A stretch of 14,961 nucleotides of DNA from an uncultured Oscillospiraceae bacterium (GTDB lineage: Bacteria; Bacillota; Clostridia; Oscillospirales; Acutalibacteraceae): positions 1 to 14,961 of the forward strand of contig USDZ01000027.1 in NCBI GenBank assembly GCA_900553525.1, read 5' to 3'. The position numbers and the translations under genes were made by a program. Below are positions 1 through 6,411 of the stretch, piece by piece. The notes beneath the pieces are model-generated. The model made no database searches. It saw only the letters and a list, made by a program, of their open reading frames with translations, and was not told where the DNA came from. Every line of letters starts with the position of its first letter. The first letter of the stretch is position 1.

Positions 1-53
1 AACTCGCTGCTTTCTTTGCTTCCCTGACTGTACAAGATGTTTGACAATCCTAC

Positions 54-89
54 ATAAGCCGGACAGGCAATATTCCCTGTCCGGCTTAT
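54..89 (-). terminator. Hairpin just downstream of the first minus-strand gene, possible terminator
   Basis: A perfect 14-bp inverted repeat (54-67 with 76-89) encloses an 8-nt loop and lies 2 nt beyond the stop codon of the membrane protein gene ending at 92. Position and stem strength suggest a transcription terminator for that gene. No T-run follows the stem on either strand, so it is not a textbook intrinsic terminator; it could instead be an mRNA 3'-end stabiliser. Confidence 0.45.
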
Positions 90-91
90 CG

Positions 92-1300
92 TCAAGCGAG
101 AGCCGAACCGTCCTCGTCCTGCAGCAGCCTCTGCATCTCAAAAAAGACTGTGTTGTACTGATCCATGACCGACTCGTCCTCAAAGATAAGCTGATTCTTC
201 TCGTCGATACTCCAGGCATCCAAATGGTCTTGTAAGATTTCACCCAACTCCGTCGTATACTGATAAACTTTCAAAAAGCGGGACGTATCACCAATATCAA
301 AGTAATAGAGCTTTCCGCTCAGATAGCGGCTTTGCACGGAAGAATCCACCCCATGACGATCCAAAAGCTCCTGCATATGTTCCTGGTTGCAGATAGCCCC
401 CATTCGGGCGAAATATTCTTCCGCCAAATCTTCTCCCCGACGGAGGGTCATCAGGATATTTTCCAAGCCGAAATCCCGGTCCTGTGACAAAGCCTGCGCA
501 TTCAAAACGTCCCCATATCGGATGGACTCCAGCGATTCCTCAAATCCCATTTTGTGTTCCTGGATCTCGTCCGTCATTTCCCGTACGGCATCCTGAAAAG
601 GCACCAGTTCCGCCGGCAGATTCTCCAGAAGCTCCATCTCGGTATTGCCGCGCAGCGCCGTCACCGAGGCAGTTGTGATCTTCTCCATCATACGATCGAT
701 CCGATCTCCTGAGGTGAATACCGACAAGCAAACAAAAAAGGCCGCGACCCCCGACAGCATCCCCAAGGTCATATGGACGTTCCGGCTGTGCCGGAACGGG
801 GAATCCGCCGTTTTCGCATCCGGGACTGAATCTCCACTCTCACCGTTCGCCCAGAACGATTCAATCGACCAGATATAACGGCCTTTCTCTGCATGCGCAA
901 GCCGGGCAAAATACACGCTGTCCCCAATCCATAGCTGCATAAGTGCCCGCCCGGCGGCATCGCTCTTCAGCCTTCGGACACCGCTAACCTGGCTGAAGTC
1001 GGTGTTCATCAGCCGTTCACGGTCGGCGTCTTCCAGTTTGGAGGATAACAGTTTCGGCAATCCTTTGGCCCTTTTAGACGGATCCTCCCCCATGATCTGG
1101 ATCAAATACCCAATCGATCGGTTGGGAGATCGGAATGTCCACCATAACAAAGCGGCAGCAGCCGATACAAGAAGGACGATCATCAGAATCCGCATGCCGT
1201 TCGCAGGCAGCCATTCCCGCAGTCCCAGCAGAATGGCGAAACCCGCCGACAAAGGGAGGATCGGCCACAGCAGCATCCACCAGTCCCGTATCTTCTTCAC
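92..1300 (-). CDS. Hypothetical three-helix membrane protein
   Basis: I do not recognise this 402-residue protein. The chosen start is a GTG at 1298-1300, preceded by GGAGGGAG with about 7 nt spacing. The frame stays open to 1498, but that extra stretch is basic, low in hydrophobic patterning and has no ribosome binding site. Two hydrophobic segments (about residues 10-27 and 37-55) form an N-terminal hairpin. A roughly 120-residue soluble region follows, then a third helix (about 176-197) and a C-terminal part of about 205 residues that is acidic and rich in Glu, Met and Leu, probably helical. This topology leaves two soluble domains, on opposite sides of the membrane if all three helices span it. 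It diverges from the phosphodiester glycosidase gene, so the two may share regulation. A weak -10 (TATGAT, 1338-1343 on minus) lies about 38 nt upstream, with a poor -35. Function is unknown. Confidence 0.75.
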   Translation of the reverse strand: MKKIRDWWMLLWPILPLSAGFAILLGLREWLPANGMRILMIVLLVSAAAALLWWTFRSPNRSIGYLIQIMGEDPSKRAKGLPKLLSSKLEDADRERLMNTDFSQVSGVRRLKSDAAGRALMQLWIGDSVYFARLAHAEKGRYIWSIESFWANGESGDSVPDAKTADSPFRHSRNVHMTLGMLSGVAAFFVCLSVFTSGDRIDRMMEKITTASVTALRGNTEMELLENLPAELVPFQDAVREMTDEIQEHKMGFEESLESIRYGDVLNAQALSQDRDFGLENILMTLRRGEDLAEEYFARMGAICNQEHMQELLDRHGVDSSVQSRYLSGKLYYFDIGDTSRFLKVYQYTTELGEILQDHLDAWSIDEKNQLIFEDESVMDQYNTVFFEMQRLLQDEDGSALA

Positions 1301-1485
1301 GCCAGAACTCCCTCCCCGGCTCCGTTTTTTACAGTCTATCATAGCGGATGGCGCGATGCAAGGAGAAAACCGCCGCATTTCCGCCGTTCTGACCGATTCG
1401 GCTTGCCCTCTCCCGTTCTCCTCTCCCCCTTTGACCAAAATCAATTGAAAATCCTTTCCTTTCCATCTCAACTTTGTAACCTCAA

Positions 1486-1515
1486 TTGACAGCCGCATTT
1501 TGAAGAGAGTATAAT
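1486..1515 (+). promoter_or_regulatory. Consensus SigA promoter of the glycosidase operon
   Basis: TTGACA at 1486-1491 and TATAAT at 1510-1515 are separated by 18 nt. Both hexamers match the housekeeping sigma consensus exactly. Transcription would start near 1522, giving a leader of about 50 nt before the ATG at 1574. The -35 is overlapped by a TCAATTGA palindrome (1482-1489), and a second copy lies at 1441-1448, so this strong promoter may be repressed. Confidence 0.8.
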
Positions 1516-1573
1516 CATAAGAAAGAATCGGTCTTTTGTGATTACATCAGCCGGAGGGGAAGGGATACTACCC

Positions 1574-2608
1574 ATGTCTTGCCGCCATGCACGCCACAGG
1601 CGATCCACTTCATCCCGTTCTCCCAGCACCCATCCGCTTCTGCGGATCATTGGCAGAACCGCGGCTGTCCTAGGGGTGACGCTGTTTGGCGTTCTGGCCA
1701 CCGCTTATGGCGCCGTAGCCCTGATGTGCAAAGGCCCGTCCCCGACTGCGCGGGATATGTTCGTCACCACCATGATGGAAACGAGTGCTGCAAAATTTAT
1801 CCCGCGTCTTTTTTTGTCCGAGTCGGAAATCGAGGTTATCCTCCATAAAAACACCGTGATTGAGGGAGAAAACAATACCAAGGCGGTGGAGAAATTCACC
1901 CCCAGGGATGAAGAAGTACCAAAAGACACGATTGAACTGCTCGACGTGTCCGGCCCGACTTTCAAGGGGAAAATGATGATCGTCCACGATCCTTCCCGCG
2001 TCAAAGTAGCGACGCTCGATCAATATGGCGAGGATTTGCCCGGGTTGCGGGTGGAGGATTTTGCCAAAAAATACAACGCCACCGCGGCCGTCAACGGCGG
2101 CGAATTTCTGGATACCAATGGCGTCGGCAAGGGCGGACAGCCTTTGGGCATCGTGATAAAAGACGGCCGGTTCCGGTACGGAAACGAATCCACCGTGGTC
2201 TCCATCATTGCCTTTGACGATCAGAACCGTTTGCTCGTGGGCCGGATGTCGGGAAAAGAGGCGATGGAAAAGCATGTGCGGGACGCCGTCAGTTACGGAC
2301 CTGCTTTCATTGTCAACGGAGAACCTCTCGAAGTCTCCGGAACCGGCGGGGGGTTGAATCCCCGCACTGTCATCGGTCAAAGAGCGGATGGTGCCGTACT
2401 TCTCTTGACCATCGACGGACGTCAGACCCACAGCCTCGGCGCCTCCTATAAAGACTGTATCGATGTCATGATGGAATATGGAGCAATAAATGCCGCCAAC
2501 TTGGACGGCGGTTCATCTACCATGATGGTGTATAAAGGCGAAGCGGTGAACAGTTGCGCGTCCATGTATGGTTCACGGCGTCTCCCGACCGCCATCATCG
2601 TCGAATGA
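1574..2608 (+). CDS. Membrane-anchored phosphodiester glycosidase (NAGPA family)
   Basis: The 344-residue protein has a basic N terminus, one membrane segment (about 26-51), a linker, and a C-terminal phosphodiester glycosidase domain (about 130-344). Recognisable family motifs are AAVNGGEF (171-178), NPRTVIGQ (262-269), LLTIDGR (277-283) and NLDGGSSTMM (309-318), plus a terminal RRLPTAI stretch. Members include the mammalian uncovering enzyme that removes GlcNAc from phosphodiesters and many bacterial proteins once annotated as exopolysaccharide biosynthesis proteins. The domain should sit outside the membrane and act on a sugar-phosphodiester, perhaps in wall or capsular polymers; the substrate is not shown by sequence. 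The ATG at 1574 was chosen because AGGGA lies 8 nt upstream, with GGAGGGG slightly farther away; an in-frame upstream start at 1538 is less well placed. It probably forms an operon with the next gene, 11 nt downstream. Confidence 0.88.
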   Translation: MSCRHARHRRSTSSRSPSTHPLLRIIGRTAAVLGVTLFGVLATAYGAVALMCKGPSPTARDMFVTTMMETSAAKFIPRLFLSESEIEVILHKNTVIEGENNTKAVEKFTPRDEEVPKDTIELLDVSGPTFKGKMMIVHDPSRVKVATLDQYGEDLPGLRVEDFAKKYNATAAVNGGEFLDTNGVGKGGQPLGIVIKDGRFRYGNESTVVSIIAFDDQNRLLVGRMSGKEAMEKHVRDAVSYGPAFIVNGEPLEVSGTGGGLNPRTVIGQRADGAVLLLTIDGRQTHSLGASYKDCIDVMMEYGAINAANLDGGSSTMMVYKGEAVNSCASMYGSRRLPTAIIVE

Positions 2609-2619
2609 GAGGAGACACC

Positions 2620-3837
2620 ATGACGGAACTCGAACAGAATCCGGGCAAGTCTGGGAATTTTGTCATCGCCGTACCGATTGATGACGAGACATCGCCGCTT
2701 GCGCCGGACGTTTCTTCCCCTGCCGCGAAAACCCGTTTGAAGGGATCCGGTAAGAGGCGCCCCCGCCCCTGGTTTTGGATTGGTCTTCTTTTCTATTTTC
2801 TGTTATTACTCGGAATCGGCACATTCGTCCTCTTCTCCCTTTCCCGATTTTTAACCCGCTATGAGGCGGGAACACCATCCGCCGCCGTCAACCGGTATCT
2901 CGAATTGCTCAGGACGGGCGATTTTGACACGATCTATGCGGAGTCCGGCTTCAAACCGACCGCCTTCACAGGCAAATCGGAATATATCGCTTACTTACGG
3001 GAACTATACCGGGAACCTGAAAATCTGCATACGGTGGAAAAGATCATCGATTCGGACACGCAGAAGCAGTATATTGTGTACCGGGGTGACGAACGAATCG
3101 GTGTTCTTCACCTTACGCCCAATCCGGCGGACGGCCGGACCGCCTGGACGGTTCGCACCGAGTTGGCATATCTAGAGCCATATACCTACACCGTTTCACC
3201 TAAACTTGACCTTTGGATTAACGGCGTGGACATCGCTTCATCCGGTCTGACAGGTGAGGAAGTACAGACAGAGTATTATACCGGAATTGAGGAATATACC
3301 GCGGCCCCCTCTTTACAGCGTTATCGTGTGGAAGGCCTGCTGTTGCCGCCCAAGGCCGAAGCCTTTACAAGCGTCGGTGTTCCGGTTCCCTTGTGTCCGG
3401 ATCCGAATACAACCAACGCCTTTACCGTGTGTGGAGAAGTCTTACCGGAAGAAAAAACGGAGATGCTTGCCCTGGCTGAGAAAGTGGCCAAAACCTATTC
3501 GGAGTATTTGAGCAAAGACGCTTCCAAACAGGACGCGCTTGCCCATATCTATAAGGATTCTTCTTTCTACAAGGCTGTCGCCGGTTACAGCAACTATTGG
3601 TTCGGCACCCATTCCTCCCATAGTTTCGAAAACTTTCAGCTGTATGGCCTGACCAGTTATTCGCCGGACGATTTCACTGTGGAGGCCAGTTTTGATTATG
3701 TTGTAAAATACTACAAAACCCGCCGCTACCCCACCCATTATACGATGACTTTTCTACGTATCGACGGACGGTGGCAGCTCATCCATTTGATGGCCGATGA
3801 AAAGACATTGGAGGGCGGCGTGGATCCAGCCGGCTGA
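2620..3837 (+). CDS. Single-pass membrane protein with NTF2-like regions
   Basis: The 405-residue protein has a soluble, mostly polar N-terminal tail of about 50 residues, one membrane helix (about 51-77), and a long presumably extracytoplasmic part. Residues about 85-185 (beginning AAVNRYLELLRTGDFDTIY) look like an NTF2-like fold, with a helix followed by beta strands. A beta-rich middle region (190-270) follows. Residues about 278-392 look like a second NTF2-like unit ending in a strand with FLRIDGRWQLIHL, a typical end for such domains. These are fold-level impressions; no enzyme motif is evident. The ATG at 2620 has GAGAGGAGA 4 nt upstream. An ATG at 2605 overlaps the preceding stop codon but lacks a good ribosome binding site. 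Co-transcription with the phosphodiester glycosidase suggests a cell-envelope role, possibly as its partner or scaffold. The exact function is unknown. Confidence 0.8.
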   Translation: MTELEQNPGKSGNFVIAVPIDDETSPLAPDVSSPAAKTRLKGSGKRRPRPWFWIGLLFYFLLLLGIGTFVLFSLSRFLTRYEAGTPSAAVNRYLELLRTGDFDTIYAESGFKPTAFTGKSEYIAYLRELYREPENLHTVEKIIDSDTQKQYIVYRGDERIGVLHLTPNPADGRTAWTVRTELAYLEPYTYTVSPKLDLWINGVDIASSGLTGEEVQTEYYTGIEEYTAAPSLQRYRVEGLLLPPKAEAFTSVGVPVPLCPDPNTTNAFTVCGEVLPEEKTEMLALAEKVAKTYSEYLSKDASKQDALAHIYKDSSFYKAVAGYSNYWFGTHSSHSFENFQLYGLTSYSPDDFTVEASFDYVVKYYKTRRYPTHYTMTFLRIDGRWQLIHLMADEKTLEGGVDPAG

Positions 3838-3849
3838 AGCCGGGCTTTT
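3829..3849 (+). terminator. Weak terminator overlapping the stop codon
   Basis: GCCGGC (3829-3834) pairs with GCCGGGC (3839-3845) through six pairs and one bulged G, with TGAA as the loop and TTTT immediately after. The stop codon lies inside the loop. A second hairpin, GCCGTTT/AAACGGC (3866-3887), is followed by a T-rich tract at 3900-3905. Together they plausibly end the glycosidase operon before the ispD promoter, but neither is strong. Confidence 0.4.
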
Positions 3850-3896
3850 CCGGAAAATCAGGAAGGCCGTTTTGCACACCAAACGGCGAAGCATGG

Positions 3897-3925
3897 TTGT
3901 TTTTTATCCATGTACTGTATATAAT
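3897..3925 (+). promoter_or_regulatory. SigA-type promoter of the ispD-ispF unit
   Basis: TTGTTT (3897-3902) and a perfect TATAAT (3920-3925) are separated by 17 nt. The predicted transcription start near 3932 gives a leader of about 35 nt before the ispD ATG at 3968. The spacing and the exact -10 make this a good housekeeping promoter. Confidence 0.7.
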
Positions 3926-3967
3926 AAACCATCGTGGATGATAGGATAGCCGAATGGGGGATACCGC

Positions 3968-4756
3968 ATGAAGGAAGGCCATGTGCGCGTGTTTGAACAC
4001 ACAGAAGAACCGGCGCGCCGTCCGGTGACGGCTGCTGTGATTGTAGCGGCCGGTGCTTCCGCCCGTATGGGCAGCCCCAAACAGTTTATCCCCTTGCGGG
4101 GGGTGCCGGTCATTGCTTATACATTAATGGCTTTCGAACAGGCAAACTCAATTGATGAGATTGTTCTGGTCGCCCGCCAAGAGCATATGCTGCAATATTA
4201 TGATATTATAAAAAGCTATGGAATCCACAAATTGACTCAAATCATCCCCGGAGGAAACAGCCGTCAGGAATCCGCAGCCCGTGGGGTTTCTTCCTGTCAC
4301 GACAACACCGCTTTTTTTGCCGTACATGACGGGGCCAGACCCCTGATCCGGCCCGTGGTCATTGATGCCGTAGCCACAGCCGCTTATCGGGACAAAGCGG
4401 CGGCGGCGGCCGTACGGGTGAAAGACACCGTTAAGGTGTCCGACGAAAAAGGCTTTATCACGGCGACCCCCGATCGCCGGTTTTTATGGAATGTCCAGAC
4501 ACCGCAGGTTTTCGAGCGGAATCTGTATCTGGACGCTCTGAAACGGGCCGTCCGGGAAGGCCGGGATTATACCGATGACTGCCAGCTGGCCGAGGCGGCG
4601 GGTTATCCCGTTCGTCTCATCGAATCGGATTATGGGAATATCAAAATCACAACGCCGGAAGATGTGAGCATGGCGGAAACGCTGTTGGGTAGAAGAACAG
4701 ATACGGCATATGGGATAGAGGCTGGGAGCGGATATGCGGATAGGACATGGATATGA
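3968..4756 (+). CDS. ispD: 2-C-methyl-D-erythritol 4-phosphate cytidylyltransferase IspD
   Basis: IspD transfers CMP from CTP to 2-C-methyl-D-erythritol 4-phosphate, giving CDP-ME, the third step of the MEP isoprenoid pathway in the cytoplasm. Family motifs are all visible in the 262-residue product: the CTP-binding loop AAGASARMGSPKQF (27-40), VHDGARP (119-125), KDTVK (152-156), WNVQTPQ (174-180), YTDDC (201-205) and NIKITTPED (224-232). There is an N-terminal extension of about 20 residues before the usual VTAAVIVAAG start of the fold. The ATG at 3968 follows a G-run (3956-3960) with suitable spacing. The 3' end overlaps ispF by 23 nt in another frame, which indicates translational coupling rather than an IspDF fusion. 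Confidence 0.95.
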   Translation: MKEGHVRVFEHTEEPARRPVTAAVIVAAGASARMGSPKQFIPLRGVPVIAYTLMAFEQANSIDEIVLVARQEHMLQYYDIIKSYGIHKLTQIIPGGNSRQESAARGVSSCHDNTAFFAVHDGARPLIRPVVIDAVATAAYRDKAAAAAVRVKDTVKVSDEKGFITATPDRRFLWNVQTPQVFERNLYLDALKRAVREGRDYTDDCQLAEAAGYPVRLIESDYGNIKITTPEDVSMAETLLGRRTDTAYGIEAGSGYADRTWI

Positions 4757-5216
4757 TGTACATCGTTTGACAGAGGGCCGGCGCCTGATTCTGGGAGGAA
4801 CCGAAATCCCTTATGAAAAGGGACTTCTCGGCCATTCGGACGCCGATGTGCTGGCCCATGCGGTTACAGACGCTCTGCTTGGTGCAGCGGCACTCGGAGA
4901 TATTGGAGCTCTTTTCCCGGATTCCGATCCACAATATCGGAATGCAGACAGCCTGCGCCTGCTTTCACAGGCTGCAGATCATGTGCTGGAATCCGGTTAC
5001 GCGATTTTGAATCTGGACGCCACCGTTCTGGCCCAGGCTCCGAAACTCGCCCCATATATTCCAACCATGCGGGAACGCCTGGCATCGGCGTGCCGCCTGC
5101 ATATAGATCAGGTGAGTGTCAAGGCGACGACGGAAGAAGGCCTCGGATTTACCGGTGCCGGCGAGGGCATTGCCGCCCACGCGGTTTGCTTGTTGGAACC
5201 ACTCTCATCGAAATAG
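4734..5216 (+). CDS. ispF: 2-C-methyl-D-erythritol 2,4-cyclodiphosphate synthase IspF
   Basis: IspF converts CDP-ME 2-phosphate to ME-2,4-cyclodiphosphate with release of CMP, and acts as a homotrimer with a zinc ion in each active site. The 160-residue length is typical. The start MRIGHGYDVH contains zinc ligands D8 and H10; the third ligand H42 follows the GHSDADVLAHA segment (33-43). The substrate-binding GDIGALFPDSD (55-65) and the CDP-binding ATTEEGLGFTGAGEGIA (131-147) are intact. The ATG at 4734 lies inside the end of ispD, preceded by GGGAGCGGAT. IspE, the intermediate step, is not in this window. Confidence 0.96.
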   Translation: MRIGHGYDVHRLTEGRRLILGGTEIPYEKGLLGHSDADVLAHAVTDALLGAAALGDIGALFPDSDPQYRNADSLRLLSQAADHVLESGYAILNLDATVLAQAPKLAPYIPTMRERLASACRLHIDQVSVKATTEEGLGFTGAGEGIAAHAVCLLEPLSSK

Positions 5217-5264
5217 AAGACGGTTCTATGACATCTATTCTCAAGATATAAGAGGTGTCCAACT

Positions 5265-5732
5265 TTGAAGAAAAGCGTCTCCGCGTCCCGAACAGAACAA
5301 ATCCAAATTTTAATGCCCGAACATATCAATGGGGCTGGACGTCTGTTCGGCGGAAAATTGGTCGAATGGATCGATGTTGTGGCCAGCGTGGCCGCCCGCC
5401 GTCATTCCGGATGCAACGTTATCACAGCGGCGATCGACAACCTTCAATTCAAGGCGGGAGCTTATGTCAACGACACCTTGGTGCTCATCGGACGGCTTAC
5501 CCATGTGGGCCGTACTTCTATGGAGGTGCGGGTGGACACCTATGTGGAGAGTTTAGACGGCACCCGTTCAGTGGTCAATCGGGCCTATCTCGTGCTTGTG
5601 GCGTTGGACGGGCAGGGCCGCCCAACGCCGGTGCCCGGCCTGCTTTTGGAAAACGAAAGTGAACGGGCTGAGTGGGACGCGGGTGAACGCCGGCAGGCGC
5701 TTCGTAAAAGCCGCCGACAGGAAGGATATTGA
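5265..5732 (+). CDS. Hotdog-fold acyl-CoA thioesterase (YciA/BACH-like)
   Basis: The 155-residue protein matches single-hotdog acyl-CoA thioesterases, which hydrolyse acyl-CoA to free acid and CoA. The signature region INGAGRLFGGKLVEWID (21-37) carries the family's likely catalytic Asn (N22) and Asp (D37). ITAAIDNLQFKAGAYVND (53-70) and a THVGRTSMEVRV strand (79-90) are characteristic of the fold. The C-terminal 25 residues are charged and look unstructured. The start is a TTG at 5265, supported by AGAGGTG 7 nt upstream; no in-frame ATG fits the alignment with the family. It lies 48 nt after ispF and is probably read from the same transcript, ending at the strong hairpin downstream. Substrate chain length cannot be inferred. 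Confidence 0.88.
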   Translation: MKKSVSASRTEQIQILMPEHINGAGRLFGGKLVEWIDVVASVAARRHSGCNVITAAIDNLQFKAGAYVNDTLVLIGRLTHVGRTSMEVRVDTYVESLDGTRSVVNRAYLVLVALDGQGRPTPVPGLLLENESERAEWDAGERRQALRKSRRQEGY

Positions 5733-5771
5733 ATCCCCGCCGTCAAACATCCCTGCGGTGCCCCGCAAGAT

Positions 5772-5827
5772 ATCCTGATACGTGTAACCCCCACCCGCTA
5801 ACGGGTGGGGGTTACACGTATCAGGAT
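5772..5827. terminator. Large perfect palindrome between convergent genes, likely bidirectional terminator
   Basis: A 26-bp perfectly complementary stem (5772-5797 with 5802-5827) has a CTAA loop. Its core is an AACCCCCACCCG / CGGGTGGGGGTT stem. On the plus strand it is followed by a T-rich tract (cttttctt-like, 5828-5835), as expected for termination of the isp-thioesterase unit. Its right arm contains the stop codon of the convergent M50 protease gene (5821-5823). It is unusually long and perfect for an intrinsic terminator and could belong to a dispersed repeat family. Confidence 0.75.
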
Positions 5828-6411
5828 CTTTCTTTACACAGCAAAAGCAAACTCAGGTAAAGGCTGACAGCCAGAAGCGTAAAATTATAGCCGCTCATAA
5901 CCAGTACGAAGAAACCGGCGGCCGCAATCGGAAGAAGGGTTACAACAGAAACCCGGAGTATCCATTTGCGTGCCGATTCCTCATCCATATGCGTGGCGAA
6001 TACGCAGTACAACACCTGCCCGCCGTCTAAAGGTTCTATAGGCAGCAGATTGAACACCCCGAGAGTTAAATGCACCAAAGCGGCGGCCTCGTTTCCCCGT
6101 GTAAAGGAGAGGATACAGAAGGTTACGAGATTTACTGCCGGTCCGGCCAGAGAAACCAGAGCATCCTGCCGATAACCAAGTCGTTTTGCCGGGTCTTGTT
6201 CTACCCGCATGCCGAATAGCCCGAGGCTTATTCGCCGCGGTTTGCAGTCGAAAAACAGCAAAGCGATGAAGTGTCCCGTTTCATGCATCAGAGATGCGGC
6301 CAGACACCAAACGGTCAAAGTGCTGGGATCCAGAGTCACAGATACTGCGACCATAGCGGGAAAGAGTAGACTAAAGCGGCAAGGGATACCCCCTATGCAC
6401 AGCTCAAGCAT
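5821..6411 (-). CDS. M50 intramembrane metalloprotease, SpoIVFB-like
   Basis: This 196-residue, highly hydrophobic protein is a site-2 protease family member. The zinc motif HETGH (H43, E44, H47) lies in a membrane helix, and the third zinc ligand D129 is in NLLPIEPLDGG (121-131). About six membrane segments are visible (roughly 12-27, 31-53, 85-103, 108-125, 152-173 and 176-192). In Bacillus subtilis, SpoIVFB cleaves pro-SigmaK in the mother-cell-derived membrane around the forespore. This protein is short and lacks the C-terminal CBS domain of that homologue. The ATG at 6411 follows GGAAGGG with 4 nt spacing and overlaps the upstream M23 gene by 8 nt, so the two are translationally coupled. 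The sporulation neighbourhood favours a SpoIVFB role, but a general envelope-stress protease remains possible. The stop codon is embedded in the palindrome at 5772-5827. Confidence 0.87.
   Translation of the reverse strand: MLELCIGGIPCRFSLLFPAMVAVSVTLDPSTLTVWCLAASLMHETGHFIALLFFDCKPRRISLGLFGMRVEQDPAKRLGYRQDALVSLAGPAVNLVTFCILSFTRGNEAAALVHLTLGVFNLLPIEPLDGGQVLYCVFATHMDEESARKWILRVSVVTLLPIAAAGFFVLVMSGYNFTLLAVSLYLSLLLLCKERS

Noticed and set aside
1301..1498. N-terminal extension of the first minus-strand protein to an ATG at 1498
   Set aside because: The extension is not protein-like, overlaps the divergent promoter and has a poor start; the GTG at 1300 has a strong Shine-Dalgarno and begins just before the first membrane helix.
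1670..2431. 253-codon minus-strand frame opposite the phosphodiester glycosidase
   Set aside because: The plus-strand frame has clear family motifs, a promoter and a ribosome binding site; the antisense frame has none.
3968..5216. IspDF fusion enzyme
   Set aside because: IspD ends with its own stop at 4756 and IspF starts at 4734 in another frame, so they are two overlapping genes.
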